A stretch of 52,703 nucleotides of DNA from Oscillospiraceae bacterium (GCA_017461585.1 JAFTYM010000047.1:1-52703); one strand, 5' to 3'; positions 1-7,150 are shown, numbered from the stretch's first letter. The notes: generated by a model from the sequence alone, not told the origin. Made by a program: numbers and translations.

Positions 1-252
1 CTTGTCAGCCTCTGCAACATAAACTGTAATGTACTGCTCAAGGTAGGCACCGCCCTGCTCCATCTTGGAGTCAACAACTTCAACACCCTCAACCTTAAGT
101 CCGGTGATTGTGCCTGCGATCTGGCTGATGTTGATGGGAATCACGGTGCTGGCAGCTGCAGTACCATCTGTTCCTGTGGCAAGCGCACTCATCGGCAGCG
201 CGCCAAGAACGATGAGAACTACAAGCAGCAAGCTCAATAGTCTTTTCTTCAT
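1..252 (-). CDS. Secreted protein, N-terminal part only (runs off the window)
   Basis: The gene reads leftward out of the window, so only its first 84 codons are visible. The product starts MKKRLLSLLLVVLIVLGALP, a Sec signal peptide ending in SALA at about residue 26. An ordinary threonine/alanine-rich extracellular segment follows. The ATG is preceded by an AGGAGGTAAT Shine-Dalgarno sequence. I do not recognise a domain in what remains. It lies downstream of the HNH_repeat/DUF2292 genes on the same strand, but a strong terminator-type hairpin (325-403) separates them. It may therefore be a separate unit or the attenuated tail of that operon. Confidence 0.8.
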   Translation of the reverse strand, partial: MKKRLLSLLLVVLIVLGALPMSALATGTDGTAAASTVIPINISQIAGTITGLKVEGVEVVDSKMEQGGAYLEQYITVYVAEADK

Positions 253-324
253 GTTTGTTAATTACCTCCTATGGTATTAAATTTATTATCGTCGCAGTTT
301 GATGGGGGAACTGTTGACTTCTTG

Positions 325-403
325 AAAAAAAATAAAAGTCCGGCAGACAGGTCTCAGATGATTGCAGGTATTGCGCCCGCAACATACTTACCGTCTTCCG
401 AAC
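325..403 (-). terminator. Intrinsic terminator or attenuator with structured loop
   Basis: On the minus strand the segment 403-391 pairs with 350-338 over 12 bp with one mismatch, and is followed by a T-rich run (337-325). The 40-nt loop contains a second hairpin built on TTGC/GCAA. A short alternative hairpin (GAAC CTCG GTTC, 400-411) uses part of the same terminator stem. It ends the DUF2292 transcript and may attenuate the secreted-protein gene that starts 72 nt further on. Confidence 0.65.
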
Positions 404-441
404 CTCGGTTCTTCCGTTAGTTCTTTAATGACTATCTATAT

Positions 442-603
442 TTATTTGTCATTTGTAAGCCGGATACTTTTTCTTATCTCCTCTATACGTATAGGACCGT
501 TATCTTTTACTATGATCCTGACCTCACCATATCCGAGATCACGTATCTGAGTTATCAGCTTTTTCTCTGCTGACGTAAGTTCGATTATATTGGCACTATC
601 CAT
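442..603 (-). CDS. Small DUF2292 (YezD-like) protein
   Basis: This 53-residue gene starts with ATG at 603 and stops with TAA at 442. The product reads LTSAEKKLITQIRDLGYGEV near its N-terminus, then an alternating hydrophobic stretch and a basic RIEEIRKSIRL tail. This is the pattern of the small DUF2292/YezD family, whose function is unknown. It lies 19 bp downstream of the HNH_repeat gene, so the two are probably co-transcribed and would share control by the invertible promoter and riboswitch upstream. The Shine-Dalgarno sequence is weak (GGCGGAA). The family call rests on sequence pattern alone. Confidence 0.65.
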   Translation of the reverse strand: MDSANIIELTSAEKKLITQIRDLGYGEVRIIVKDNGPIRIEEIRKSIRLTNDK

Positions 604-622
604 TTATTTTCCGCCTACGATA

Positions 623-1342
623 TTATCTACACGCAGCTAAAACGAGCTCTCTGTATTCAGCTGTGCTTTCAACTCCGTCAAAATATGTATTCACCTGTTT
701 TTTTGAAGGCGGCTTCATTCCTTTCGGAAGGGGCAGCCCTGCAAGGGTCAGCATCAGCGCCCAGCTGATAAACCTTTCCCGCAGATACTCTCCGCCGATA
801 ACGTCTTTTGCCTGCGGTGTATAACCGAGCTCGGATGCCCGGTCTTTCACATATTTTAGAAGCTGTTCATCTGTGTCAGCCTTATGTTCTTCTCCCCATT
901 CGAGGTCTCTTTTCTTTTTCTGCTCAAACTCCACCTGCGCGATTTTGGATTTCTCCACACGCACCGCTTTTCTCTCTTCACGTGTATTCCTGTTTTCAGC
1001 TTTTCGCTGTTTTACCTGCCGCTTAAGTTCATCTTTGTATATCTTTCGTGTTTTAAGGGGAGGTGGGTAACCCGGGCTCGGCAGGCCAATCATTCCTACA
1101 GCTATTGACCAGTTTCCAAAACGCTGAGCAATAAAATTTCCGCCTATGATCTCTTCCCGGCACGGCGTATGTCCTATTTCCTCAGCACACTTGCGTATGT
1201 AATCAAGGAGCTGTTCTTTTGTATCTTCTGCGTGTTTGAGAGCGAACATCTCGTTTTTCTTTTTCAGCGCGGCAATTGTCCGCTTTTCAAGCTGACAATT
1301 TGTCCATTTATTTGCATTAAAATGTTTGTTTTCTTGTTTCAA
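623..1342 (-). CDS. Protein with two HNH_repeat (homing-endonuclease-associated) modules
   Basis: The 239-residue protein contains two copies of a roughly 50-residue module (about 42-90 and 157-207). Each runs EQLLxYxxxxAxELGxTP, then IIGG or VIGG, then RFxxW and AGLP/IGLP. This matches the homing endonuclease associated repeat, a putative DNA-binding helical module often found beside nucleases. The modules are joined by a highly charged, probably helical linker (95-150, rich in K, R and E). No HNH or other nuclease motif is visible, so a DNA-binding role is inferred. The start is TTG at 1342 with AAGGTG 9 nt upstream. It is the first gene after a cobalamin riboswitch and terminator, downstream of the invertible promoter. 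Confidence 0.75.
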   Translation of the reverse strand: MKQENKHFNANKWTNCQLEKRTIAALKKKNEMFALKHAEDTKEQLLDYIRKCAEEIGHTPCREEIIGGNFIAQRFGNWSIAVGMIGLPSPGYPPPLKTRKIYKDELKRQVKQRKAENRNTREERKAVRVEKSKIAQVEFEQKKKRDLEWGEEHKADTDEQLLKYVKDRASELGYTPQAKDVIGGEYLRERFISWALMLTLAGLPLPKGMKPPSKKQVNTYFDGVESTAEYRELVLAACR

Positions 1343-1466
1343 AACTGTTCCACCTTAGTAAAAAAGTAAATGATTTGACCTTTTTATACGGATAAGGAAC
1401 ACCACGATTATTTGCACACAGATATCGTATTGCTACGCTTAAAACTATCGATCTGGAAAAGGCAAA

Positions 1467-1501
1467 CAAAAAAGCCACATTAGCAAACCTGCTAATGCGA
1501 C
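1467..1501 (-). terminator. Intrinsic terminator of cobalamin riboswitch 1
   Basis: A 12-bp minus-strand stem (CATTAGCA/TGCTAATG core, 1474-1501, loop GGTT) is followed directly by TTTTTTG. It lies between the cobalamin riboswitch and the HNH_repeat gene, about 125 nt before the TTG start. It is the likely expression platform. Confidence 0.85.
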
Positions 1502-1564
1502 CGTCTTCTCGCCCCATGCTGTCCCTCATATTGTGTATTTTTGCGCACAAAGACACAATACGCC

Positions 1565-1785
1565 CTTCAGTCTCGATTACCGTCGGTATTCTGGCTCATG
1601 CATTGGAGAGCTTTTTATCGCTCCTGCGTCTGCTATTCAGCCTTCTCAGGTTTCCCCAATGACCGGATCACTCCACGAATATCAGACTCCTGCATATACA
1701 GCAACGGGCATTGCTCCGGATTCCAACCGGATTCCCTAATCCACCCGCCTGATTTAAAGTGCAAATGGACACGATGCAGCTTATT
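1565..1785 (-). promoter_or_regulatory. Cobalamin riboswitch 1 (upstream of HNH_repeat gene)
   Basis: The minus strand shows the ordered conserved boxes of the large cobalamin riboswitch class. They are GGGAATCCGGTTGGAATCC, then GCCCGTTGCTGTA (the CCCxxxACTGTxA box), then a GTCATTGG...GGGAAACC segment. The last is GAGCCAGAATACCGAC (the AGCCAGGAxACC box). A 5' P3-like stem TCCA/TGGA precedes the first box. Boundaries are approximate. It lies between the left inverted repeat of the invertible segment and the intrinsic terminator at 1467-1501, which implies shut-off of the downstream genes when cobalamin is bound. Confidence 0.85.
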
Positions 1786-1800
1786 CAGTTATTGGCATTT

Positions 1801-1824
1801 ACTACATAATTCTCATTATGTGGT
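1801..1824. repeat. Left inverted repeat (IRL) of invertible segment
   Basis: This 24-bp near-palindrome has 10-bp arms around a TCTC centre. It is the reverse complement of the right repeat (2031-2054) at 23 of 24 positions. The only difference is T for C at 1803. Because the arms are self-complementary, only the 4-bp centre (TCTC here, GAGA on the right) gives the sites a direction. That direction is inverted, as an inversion substrate of a tyrosine recombinase requires. Confidence 0.85.
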
Positions 1825-1849
1825 AAGACGCACTATCAATTGTACATAC

Positions 1850-1878
1850 ATTAAAGCACAACAACAATAATTATGCAA
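1850..1878 (-). promoter_or_regulatory. Sigma-A promoter inside the invertible segment
   Basis: On the minus strand: TTGCAT (1878-1873), a 17-bp spacer, and TTTAAT (1855-1850) with an extended -10 TGn. The predicted start is near 1843, so the transcript passes through IRL, then cobalamin riboswitch 1. No comparable promoter faces right inside the segment. Confidence 0.75.
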
Positions 1879-1928
1879 GTCCCTTTTAGAGCATTTGGCA
1901 AAAATCTTCATTTTTTTGTATGTTAACT

Positions 1929-1959
1929 ACACCCTCAAGCTAAAAAACAATGAGGGTGT
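1929..1959. terminator. Insulating stem-loop inside the invertible segment
   Basis: A 9-bp perfect stem (ACACCCTCA/TGAGGGTGT) with a 13-nt loop. It lies between the recombinase end and the internal promoter, so it may block read-through from the recombinase gene. It has no long T tract on either strand, so it is a weak terminator at best. Confidence 0.5.
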
Positions 1960-2030
1960 GTTTGCTATGCATAAAAGTACTGATATTTTGTAATTATATG
2001 GGTATTTGCCTCAATATTTAAGATTGGATT

Positions 2031-2054
2031 ACCACATAATGAGAATTATGTGGT
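2031..2054. repeat. Right inverted repeat (IRR), doubling as a rightward terminator
   Basis: A perfect palindrome with arms ACCACATAAT and ATTATGTGGT around GAGA. On the plus strand it is followed by TTTTTCTTTTTT (2053-2064), which makes a canonical intrinsic terminator in the rightward direction. If the segment flips, the promoter would fire right and the RNA would end here, before running antisense through the recombinase. IRL lacks a T tract and has a mismatched arm, so leftward RNA should read through. Confidence 0.8.
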
Positions 2055-2065
2055 TTTTCTTTTTT

Positions 2066-2905
2066 CTATACCACAAGCCCTAACCGTTCCATAGTTCTGC
2101 GGTGTTCAGCGCCTGTTGAGATAATATATATCCTCGTTGTGTTTATACTGCTGTGTCCAGGAATATCAGCAAGCTTCGCTATATCCTTTTCAGCTCGGTA
2201 GAAAGTACGTGCAAACAGTTTACGCAGATTGTGGGGAAACACCTTAGACGACGCCACCTTTGCCCTCGCACACAGCTTCTTCATCATTGACCAAATATTA
2301 CTGCGGTCTATTGGCTTTTCGTTTTTGGTGCGAAAAATGACGCCGCTTCTGATACCTGATTTCGCCGCATACTTCAGCAGCAGCTTTTTTAATTCCCCCG
2401 GTATGAATATCCTGCGGTTCTTTCCTTTGCATGCTACGCTGACAGTGCCTGACCGCACAGCTTCCACTGTGAAATATTTCAGTTCTGACACCCGTATTCC
2501 CGTTCCGCATATGGTCTTAATGATGAGCTGAAGCCGCGGTTGATTTGACGCTGCATTTACAAGGCGTATGTATTCTGACTTGGTGAGTTCTTTCTCCTCA
2601 GTGCAAAATACCTCTCTTTGTTGCTTAATGCTCTTTGTCTTACAGTCCTGCCACCCCATAAACTCAAAAAAGCTGTTTAACGATGCTATCTTGGAATTCA
2701 CAGAGCGCACAGCATATCCTTTCTGCACAAGATACTGCTTATATTCAACTACCAATTCTTTCGTTATCGGCTTATCCCCTGTAAATAGCGCAAAAGCGCA
2801 AATATCACGGCAATACTTCTCTGCCGTGACCGCGCTTTTTTCTTCCCCGATCAGGGCTTCCTTATACTTTTTCAGCGTACATGATGTGATAGTTCTGTTT
2901 TCCAT
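2066..2905 (-). CDS. Tyrosine site-specific recombinase (probable inverton invertase)
   Basis: The 279-residue protein has an N-terminal SAM-like core-binding domain (about 10-95) and a C-terminal catalytic domain. All catalytic residues of the family can be placed: R138 in GTGIRVSEL, K160/K162 in CKGKNRR, H225 and R228 in HNLRK, H251 in PGHSS, and nucleophile Y260 in TTRIYIIS. The start is ATG 2905 because AGGAGGG lies 7 nt upstream; an in-frame upstream ATG at 2956 has no such site. The stop codon is 12 bp from the right inverted repeat, so this enzyme is the obvious candidate to invert 1825-2030. Its mRNA leader carries cobalamin riboswitch 2 and a Shine-Dalgarno sequestering stem. Confidence 0.9.
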   Translation of the reverse strand: MENRTITSCTLKKYKEALIGEEKSAVTAEKYCRDICAFALFTGDKPITKELVVEYKQYLVQKGYAVRSVNSKIASLNSFFEFMGWQDCKTKSIKQQREVFCTEEKELTKSEYIRLVNAASNQPRLQLIIKTICGTGIRVSELKYFTVEAVRSGTVSVACKGKNRRIFIPGELKKLLLKYAAKSGIRSGVIFRTKNEKPIDRSNIWSMMKKLCARAKVASSKVFPHNLRKLFARTFYRAEKDIAKLADIPGHSSINTTRIYIISTGAEHRRTMERLGLVV

Positions 2906-2914
2906 TGTCTTTCC

Positions 2915-2962
2915 CTCCTGATTTATTTTACAGTTTTTTAATGGCTTGTTCCACATCAGGAG
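2915..2962 (-). promoter_or_regulatory. Shine-Dalgarno / anti-Shine-Dalgarno stem of the recombinase mRNA
   Basis: In the RNA, CUCCUGAU (2962-2955) is perfectly complementary to AUCAGGAG (2922-2915), the recombinase ribosome binding site. Two G-U pairs and a U-A pair extend it to about 11 bp, across a 32-nt loop. This is a classic translation-blocking expression platform just downstream of riboswitch 2. Confidence 0.75.
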
Positions 2963-2980
2963 AAATTATGCACACAGCTT

Positions 2981-3140
2981 TACCGCACCCGGTATCAAGG
3001 CGAGTGCGGTTCTGCAGCATACGGTGCGTGTCTGACTTATCTCCTTTTCGGAGCTTCACAGTGACCTGTTCGCAGGGACTTTCACCCCATTCCGTTTAAT
3101 CATCCTACCTTTAGCAGGACAAGCCGTATGTCTGTTTCTT
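2981..3140 (-). promoter_or_regulatory. Cobalamin riboswitch 2 (compact class), upstream of the recombinase
   Basis: The minus strand begins with a P1 arm CATACGG, closed about 90 nt later by CCGTATG. Between them are the conserved elements ACGGAATGGGGTGAAAGTCC, GGTCACTGTGAAG and GATAAGTCAGA. These are the GGGAAxxGGTG, ACTGTGA and AAGTCAGA boxes of cobalamin riboswitches. The peripheral domain is short (CTCC/GGAG hairpin only), as in the Cbl-II type. A 10-bp hairpin (ACCGCACTCG/CGGGTGCGGT) follows, then the anti-Shine-Dalgarno sequence. There is no T tract, so control is probably at translation. Confidence 0.8.
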
Positions 3141-3148
3141 GTGCTTTA

Positions 3149-3177
3149 ATTATAATCTTTGATATATCACTTTTCGA
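3149..3177 (-). promoter_or_regulatory. Sigma-A promoter of riboswitch 2 / recombinase transcript
   Basis: TCGAAA (3177-3172), 17-bp spacer, perfect TATAAT (3154-3149) on the minus strand. The start predicted near 3141 falls at the beginning of the riboswitch P1 region. Confidence 0.75.
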
Positions 3178-3217
3178 TGGTAATTTCTTCCAGCGCAGCT
3201 CTGCTCTCTGAGCATAA

Positions 3218-3252
3218 AAACGGCAGTCTCTTAGGAAAAGAGACTGCCGTTT
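3218..3252 (-). terminator. Terminator after the DUF2284 gene
   Basis: A 15-bp perfect stem (AAACGGCAGTCTCTT and its complement) with a 5-nt loop, about 27 bp after the DUF2284 stop. It is palindromic with A/T flanks on both sides. It separates the DUF2284 transcript from the recombinase promoter. Confidence 0.8.
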
Positions 3253-3278
3253 AAGGCTCATATCTGAATTATAATGTC

Positions 3279-3857
3279 CTAAGCTTCATGAAATGCAACC
3301 ATTCCATATAAGTAGAGTTTGCCCTGTGTCCATGCAAATTCCAAGCCGCATCTTTTCGCAAGTTTTGCCACATCTATGCAATATGCCGACATGCAGCTTA
3401 TTTGTTTTTCCGGATGCGCACACGGCAGACCATCTTTTAATTTGCACGGATCGCATATAGGACATCCGTTGTATCCTGAACAAAAGCCTTCATAACCCAG
3501 CTTGCGCATTTTGTCTGCAAGCCGCAAAACCGCATTATTGTGTGACTTCTTTGCATACTCTACTGCCGGTATATCGTCATAGCTTTCAACACTCCATACC
3601 GTTTGTACTATAAGAGCTCTGTTTTCCCTCATGAGCTTCTCACGTAGCTCTTCTACCGTACCGCAGTCCGGAGGACATGAGTAGTTGGCGCCGTATTTGC
3701 CGCATAAGTTTTCTTCGCAATATGCTCTGAAGCTCGGCTCTATCGGTATCTGATCTACATCGATAAGTGCAGCTGCAAAGCCCTCTTCTTTAGCTAAATC
3801 CAGCAGTTCATTGTCTTTCATTAACATCTTCCTTGCATATTCAAGTATTGTCATCAT
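3279..3857 (-). CDS. DUF2284 cysteine-rich predicted metal-binding protein
   Basis: The product has the DUF2284 pattern. FRAYCEENLCGKYGANYSCP is followed by PDCG, and a C-terminal group reads CSGYNGCPICDPCKLKDGLP then CAHP, with further cysteines in ISCMSAYC. That is over a dozen cysteines, which suggests an Fe-S or other metal site; the biochemical function is unknown. The start is ambiguous. ATG 3857 has AGGAAGG 5 nt upstream, while ATG 3821 (MKDNELLDLAKEEGF) has AAGGAAG 6 nt upstream and fits the usual family N-terminus better. The gene is alone behind cobalamin riboswitch 3 and its terminator, so its role should be tied to B12 supply or a B12-dependent process. Confidence 0.8.
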   Translation of the reverse strand: MMTILEYARKMLMKDNELLDLAKEEGFAAALIDVDQIPIEPSFRAYCEENLCGKYGANYSCPPDCGTVEELREKLMRENRALIVQTVWSVESYDDIPAVEYAKKSHNNAVLRLADKMRKLGYEGFCSGYNGCPICDPCKLKDGLPCAHPEKQISCMSAYCIDVAKLAKRCGLEFAWTQGKLYLYGMVAFHEA

Positions 3858-3926
3858 CATTACCTTCCTATATTTCACACCACTACATTCTTACCAGCAT
3901 TTCAGGCCACTTAAAACTCCCATTTG

Positions 3927-3960
3927 CCAAAAAAGCGCCGCAGAGGACGCTCTTTTGGCG
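3927..3960. repeat. 12-bp inverted repeat in the DUF2284 leader
   Basis: GCCAAAAAAGCG and CGCTCTTTTGGC flank a 10-nt loop, with one G-T pair when read on the minus strand. It lies in the 5' leader between riboswitch 3 and the gene. No T tract follows the stem outside it, so a terminator role is doubtful. Confidence 0.5.
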
Positions 3961-4175
3961 CAAACAGGATTTAAGAAGGGTACACAGCATAAAAGGAGTG
4001 GGATATGTGCTGATTTTGAGGTTTGGGCAGATGTAGAAATCACTCGTCCGCCCTTTGAGCTATATGATACACCGGGATGTAGACGGGCAGCCAAGGAGAG
4101 ATGAACAGCTCCTTCTGTTTACCCGTAACGCTGTACCCAATCTACAGCTTTTAATAAACCGCATGATGCGGAGTA

Positions 4176-4217
4176 TGCAAAAAATAAATGGCTATGACAA
4201 CAAATGTTGCCACAGCC
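4176..4217 (-). terminator. Intrinsic terminator of cobalamin riboswitch 3
   Basis: The minus-strand stem GGCTGTGGCAACA/TGTTGTCATAGCC with a 2-nt loop is followed by ATTTATTTTTTG. It lies 30 nt after the riboswitch and about 320 nt before the DUF2284 start, so it is the probable expression platform. Confidence 0.85.
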
Positions 4218-4247
4218 GTTTTTCTGCGCAATAATATAACAAAGCCT

Positions 4248-4445
4248 TTCTTGTAGGTCTTCTGACTTGTGCCTTTGGGAGTATTTTAATCTCCTGCGTA
4301 TTTGCTCTGCCTTCCCAGTTTCCCAGTGACTGACTTTCATCAAAAGAGCAAATACTCCGGCACTTACAGCGGCGGTTACCGTTTGGGATTTGCACCCACT
4401 TCCCTTGTCCATTTTCCTTCCTATACGGTAAGGAAACCACAAGAA
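4248..4445 (-). promoter_or_regulatory. Cobalamin riboswitch 3 (upstream of DUF2284)
   Basis: All conserved boxes of the large cobalamin riboswitch are visible on the minus strand. They are AAGGGAAGTGGGTGCAAATC, ACCGCCGCTGTAAG, GTCACTGGGAAACTGGGAAG and CAAGTCAGAAGACCTAC. P1 is TTCTTGT/ACAAGAA at the two ends, and a long peripheral stem (GTATTTGCTC/GAGCAAATAC) is also present. The clarity of the boxes makes this the most certain of the three. Confidence 0.95.
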
Positions 4446-4459
4446 CTATCTTTACCATA

Positions 4460-4488
4460 AGATTACAACTTTATATTTATTGTGTCAA
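4460..4488 (-). promoter_or_regulatory. Sigma-A promoter of the riboswitch 3 transcript
   Basis: Perfect TTGACA (4488-4483), 17-bp spacer, weak TAATCT (4465-4460) on the minus strand, immediately upstream of the riboswitch P1. Confidence 0.6.
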
Positions 4489-4584
4489 AGCAATATTTAT
4501 CATAAATTGTAAAAATCTTACGATTTCTAAATATTTTCCAAAAACCCATGTATTACTTTACTAAATAAGTGTTGTACAAACTGC

Positions 4585-4905
4585 TCAAGTATGGAAGAGA
4601 TTATCTATCCCAGCAAATATTTGATGACTTGACTCTATACACTGTGCCTGACCTTCAATTGCGCTTCTGGTTTTATCAGAGGATGACATAAGCGAAATAG
4701 TCTCTATTTGTACAAACTTTTTAAGAACTCTGTTAACAGTTATTTTGGAGACTCTCCATCATATAGAAAGCTCACTGTAGGCAACCAGCGAAGAGCTTGT
4801 GCCGTCAATACAATGATACGAGATGCGGAAGCTTGCGTAGCTGCACAGTACTGCGTAATAAAAAAGTCCGGAGCTTCCGTTTGTGCGGATGCTTCGGTCT
4901 TCCAT
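4585..4905 (-). pseudogene. Possible decayed gene remnant (one frame, one internal TGA)
   Basis: One minus-strand frame runs from ATG 4905 for 106 codons, broken by a single TGA (4761-4759). The first part reads as an ordinary protein (FRISYHCIDGTSSSLVAYSE). The second part contains VLKKFVQIETISLMSSSDKT, then RSAIEGQAQCIESSHQIFAG. That helical pattern resembles the tail of a methyl-accepting chemotaxis protein signalling domain, but the likeness is weak. No Shine-Dalgarno sequence precedes the ATG. It fills the otherwise empty space between the groEL terminator and the riboswitch 3 promoter. It may be chance; the other strand is also open over part of this stretch. Confidence 0.25.
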
Positions 4906-4913
4906 TGTAAACA

Positions 4914-4947
4914 AAGGACACTACTCATACATGCGAGTAGTGTCCTT
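4914..4947 (-). terminator. Terminator after groEL
   Basis: A 13-bp perfect stem AAGGACACTACTC/GAGTAGTGTCCTT with an 8-nt loop and TTTGTTT following on the minus strand, 88 bp after the groEL stop. Confidence 0.8.
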
Positions 4948-5035
4948 GTTCTACACCTTTAGCGCCTTATTTCGTGGCGTAAATTGCGCGCAATTTTTCC
5001 GCAAAACCTGTACTTTCAAGGTTTCAGCGTTATGT

Positions 5036-6676
<1,641 letters not shown>

Positions 6677-6689
6677 CTAATATATGCAA

Positions 6690-6974
6690 TTACTCAACAA
6701 TTGCGAGAATGTCACTCTGTCTTACGATAACAAGCTCTTCGCCGTCGATCTTGACTTCTGTGCCTGTGTACTTGCCTGTGATGACCATGTCGCCCTTCTT
6801 AACTGTCATAACGACTTCAGCACCGTCTACAAGACCGCCGGGGCCTACTTCGATAACTTCGAACATCTGGGGCTTTTCCTGAGCAGCGCTTGTAAGAATG
6901 ATGCCGCTCTTTGTCTTCTCTTCAGCTTCAACCTGCTTGATGATAACTCTGTCAGCCAAAGGTTTCAGTGTCAT
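6690..6974 (-). CDS. groES: Co-chaperonin GroES (Hsp10)
   Basis: This 94-residue protein is of normal GroES length. It opens with the conserved LKPLADRVIIKQVEAEEKTK, then the mobile-loop SGIILTSAAQEKP that contacts GroEL, and ends with the EELVIVRQSDILAIVE strand. It forms the heptameric lid for GroEL. It is the first gene of the groESL operon, 54 bp downstream of the CIRCE operator. Confidence 0.98.
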   Translation of the reverse strand: MTLKPLADRVIIKQVEAEEKTKSGIILTSAAQEKPQMFEVIEVGPGGLVDGAEVVMTVKKGDMVITGKYTGTEVKIDGEELVIVRQSDILAIVE

Positions 6975-7022
6975 AGTGGTTTTCCTCCTGAAATATATAG
7001 TATTTTTATTATTAACAGTTTT

Positions 7023-7061
7023 ACTGGTTTAGCACTCGAAGTCTTTGAGTGCTAAACCAGT
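7023..7061 (-). promoter_or_regulatory. CIRCE operator (HrcA site)
   Basis: TTAGCACTC-N9-GAGTGCTAA lies at 7029-7055, the exact CIRCE consensus. Flanking bases extend the inverted repeat to 15 bp per arm (7023-7037 and 7047-7061). It lies between the -10 box and groES, so HrcA binding would block the start region. Confidence 0.97.
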
Positions 7062-7065
7062 TATA

Positions 7066-7094
7066 ATAATAGTATATGTTTGTAAGTATTTCAA
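7066..7094 (-). promoter_or_regulatory. groESL sigma-A promoter
   Basis: TTGAAA (7094-7089), 17-bp spacer, TATTAT (7071-7066) on the minus strand, immediately upstream of CIRCE. Confidence 0.8.
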
Positions 7095-7150
7095 GTGTTA
7101 ATTTGAAGAATTTAACAAATTTTTTACACTTATTTTGTGCGATTTGCAGA

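Larger units (their letters stand above)
1825..2030. other. Invertible promoter segment (inverton), 206 bp
   Basis: The segment is bounded by the inverted repeats at 1801-1824 and 2031-2054 and lies 12 bp beyond the 3' end of a tyrosine recombinase gene. It contains one strong sigma-A promoter facing left (1850-1878) and one stem-loop (1929-1959), with no coding sequence. In the orientation given, the promoter drives the riboswitch/HNH_repeat operon, so this copy reads ON. Flipping it would point the promoter at the recombinase 3' end. Inversion itself is inferred from architecture and has not been observed. Confidence 0.8.

Noticed and set aside
253-441. A fourth metabolite riboswitch before the secreted protein gene
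   Set aside because: I compared it mentally with cobalamin, TPP, c-di-GMP-I, THF and ZTP conserved boxes and found none. Only a terminator and a competing small hairpin can be supported.
1317-1556. A possible 79-codon frame on the minus strand between riboswitch 1 and the HNH_repeat gene
   Set aside because: It runs across the riboswitch terminator, lacks a ribosome binding site and overlaps the HNH_repeat start. It is leader RNA, not a gene.
3927-3960. The 12-bp inverted repeat in the DUF2284 leader as a second riboswitch terminator
   Set aside because: The T-rich run is part of the stem and is not followed by an external T tract. A proper terminator already lies directly after riboswitch 3.
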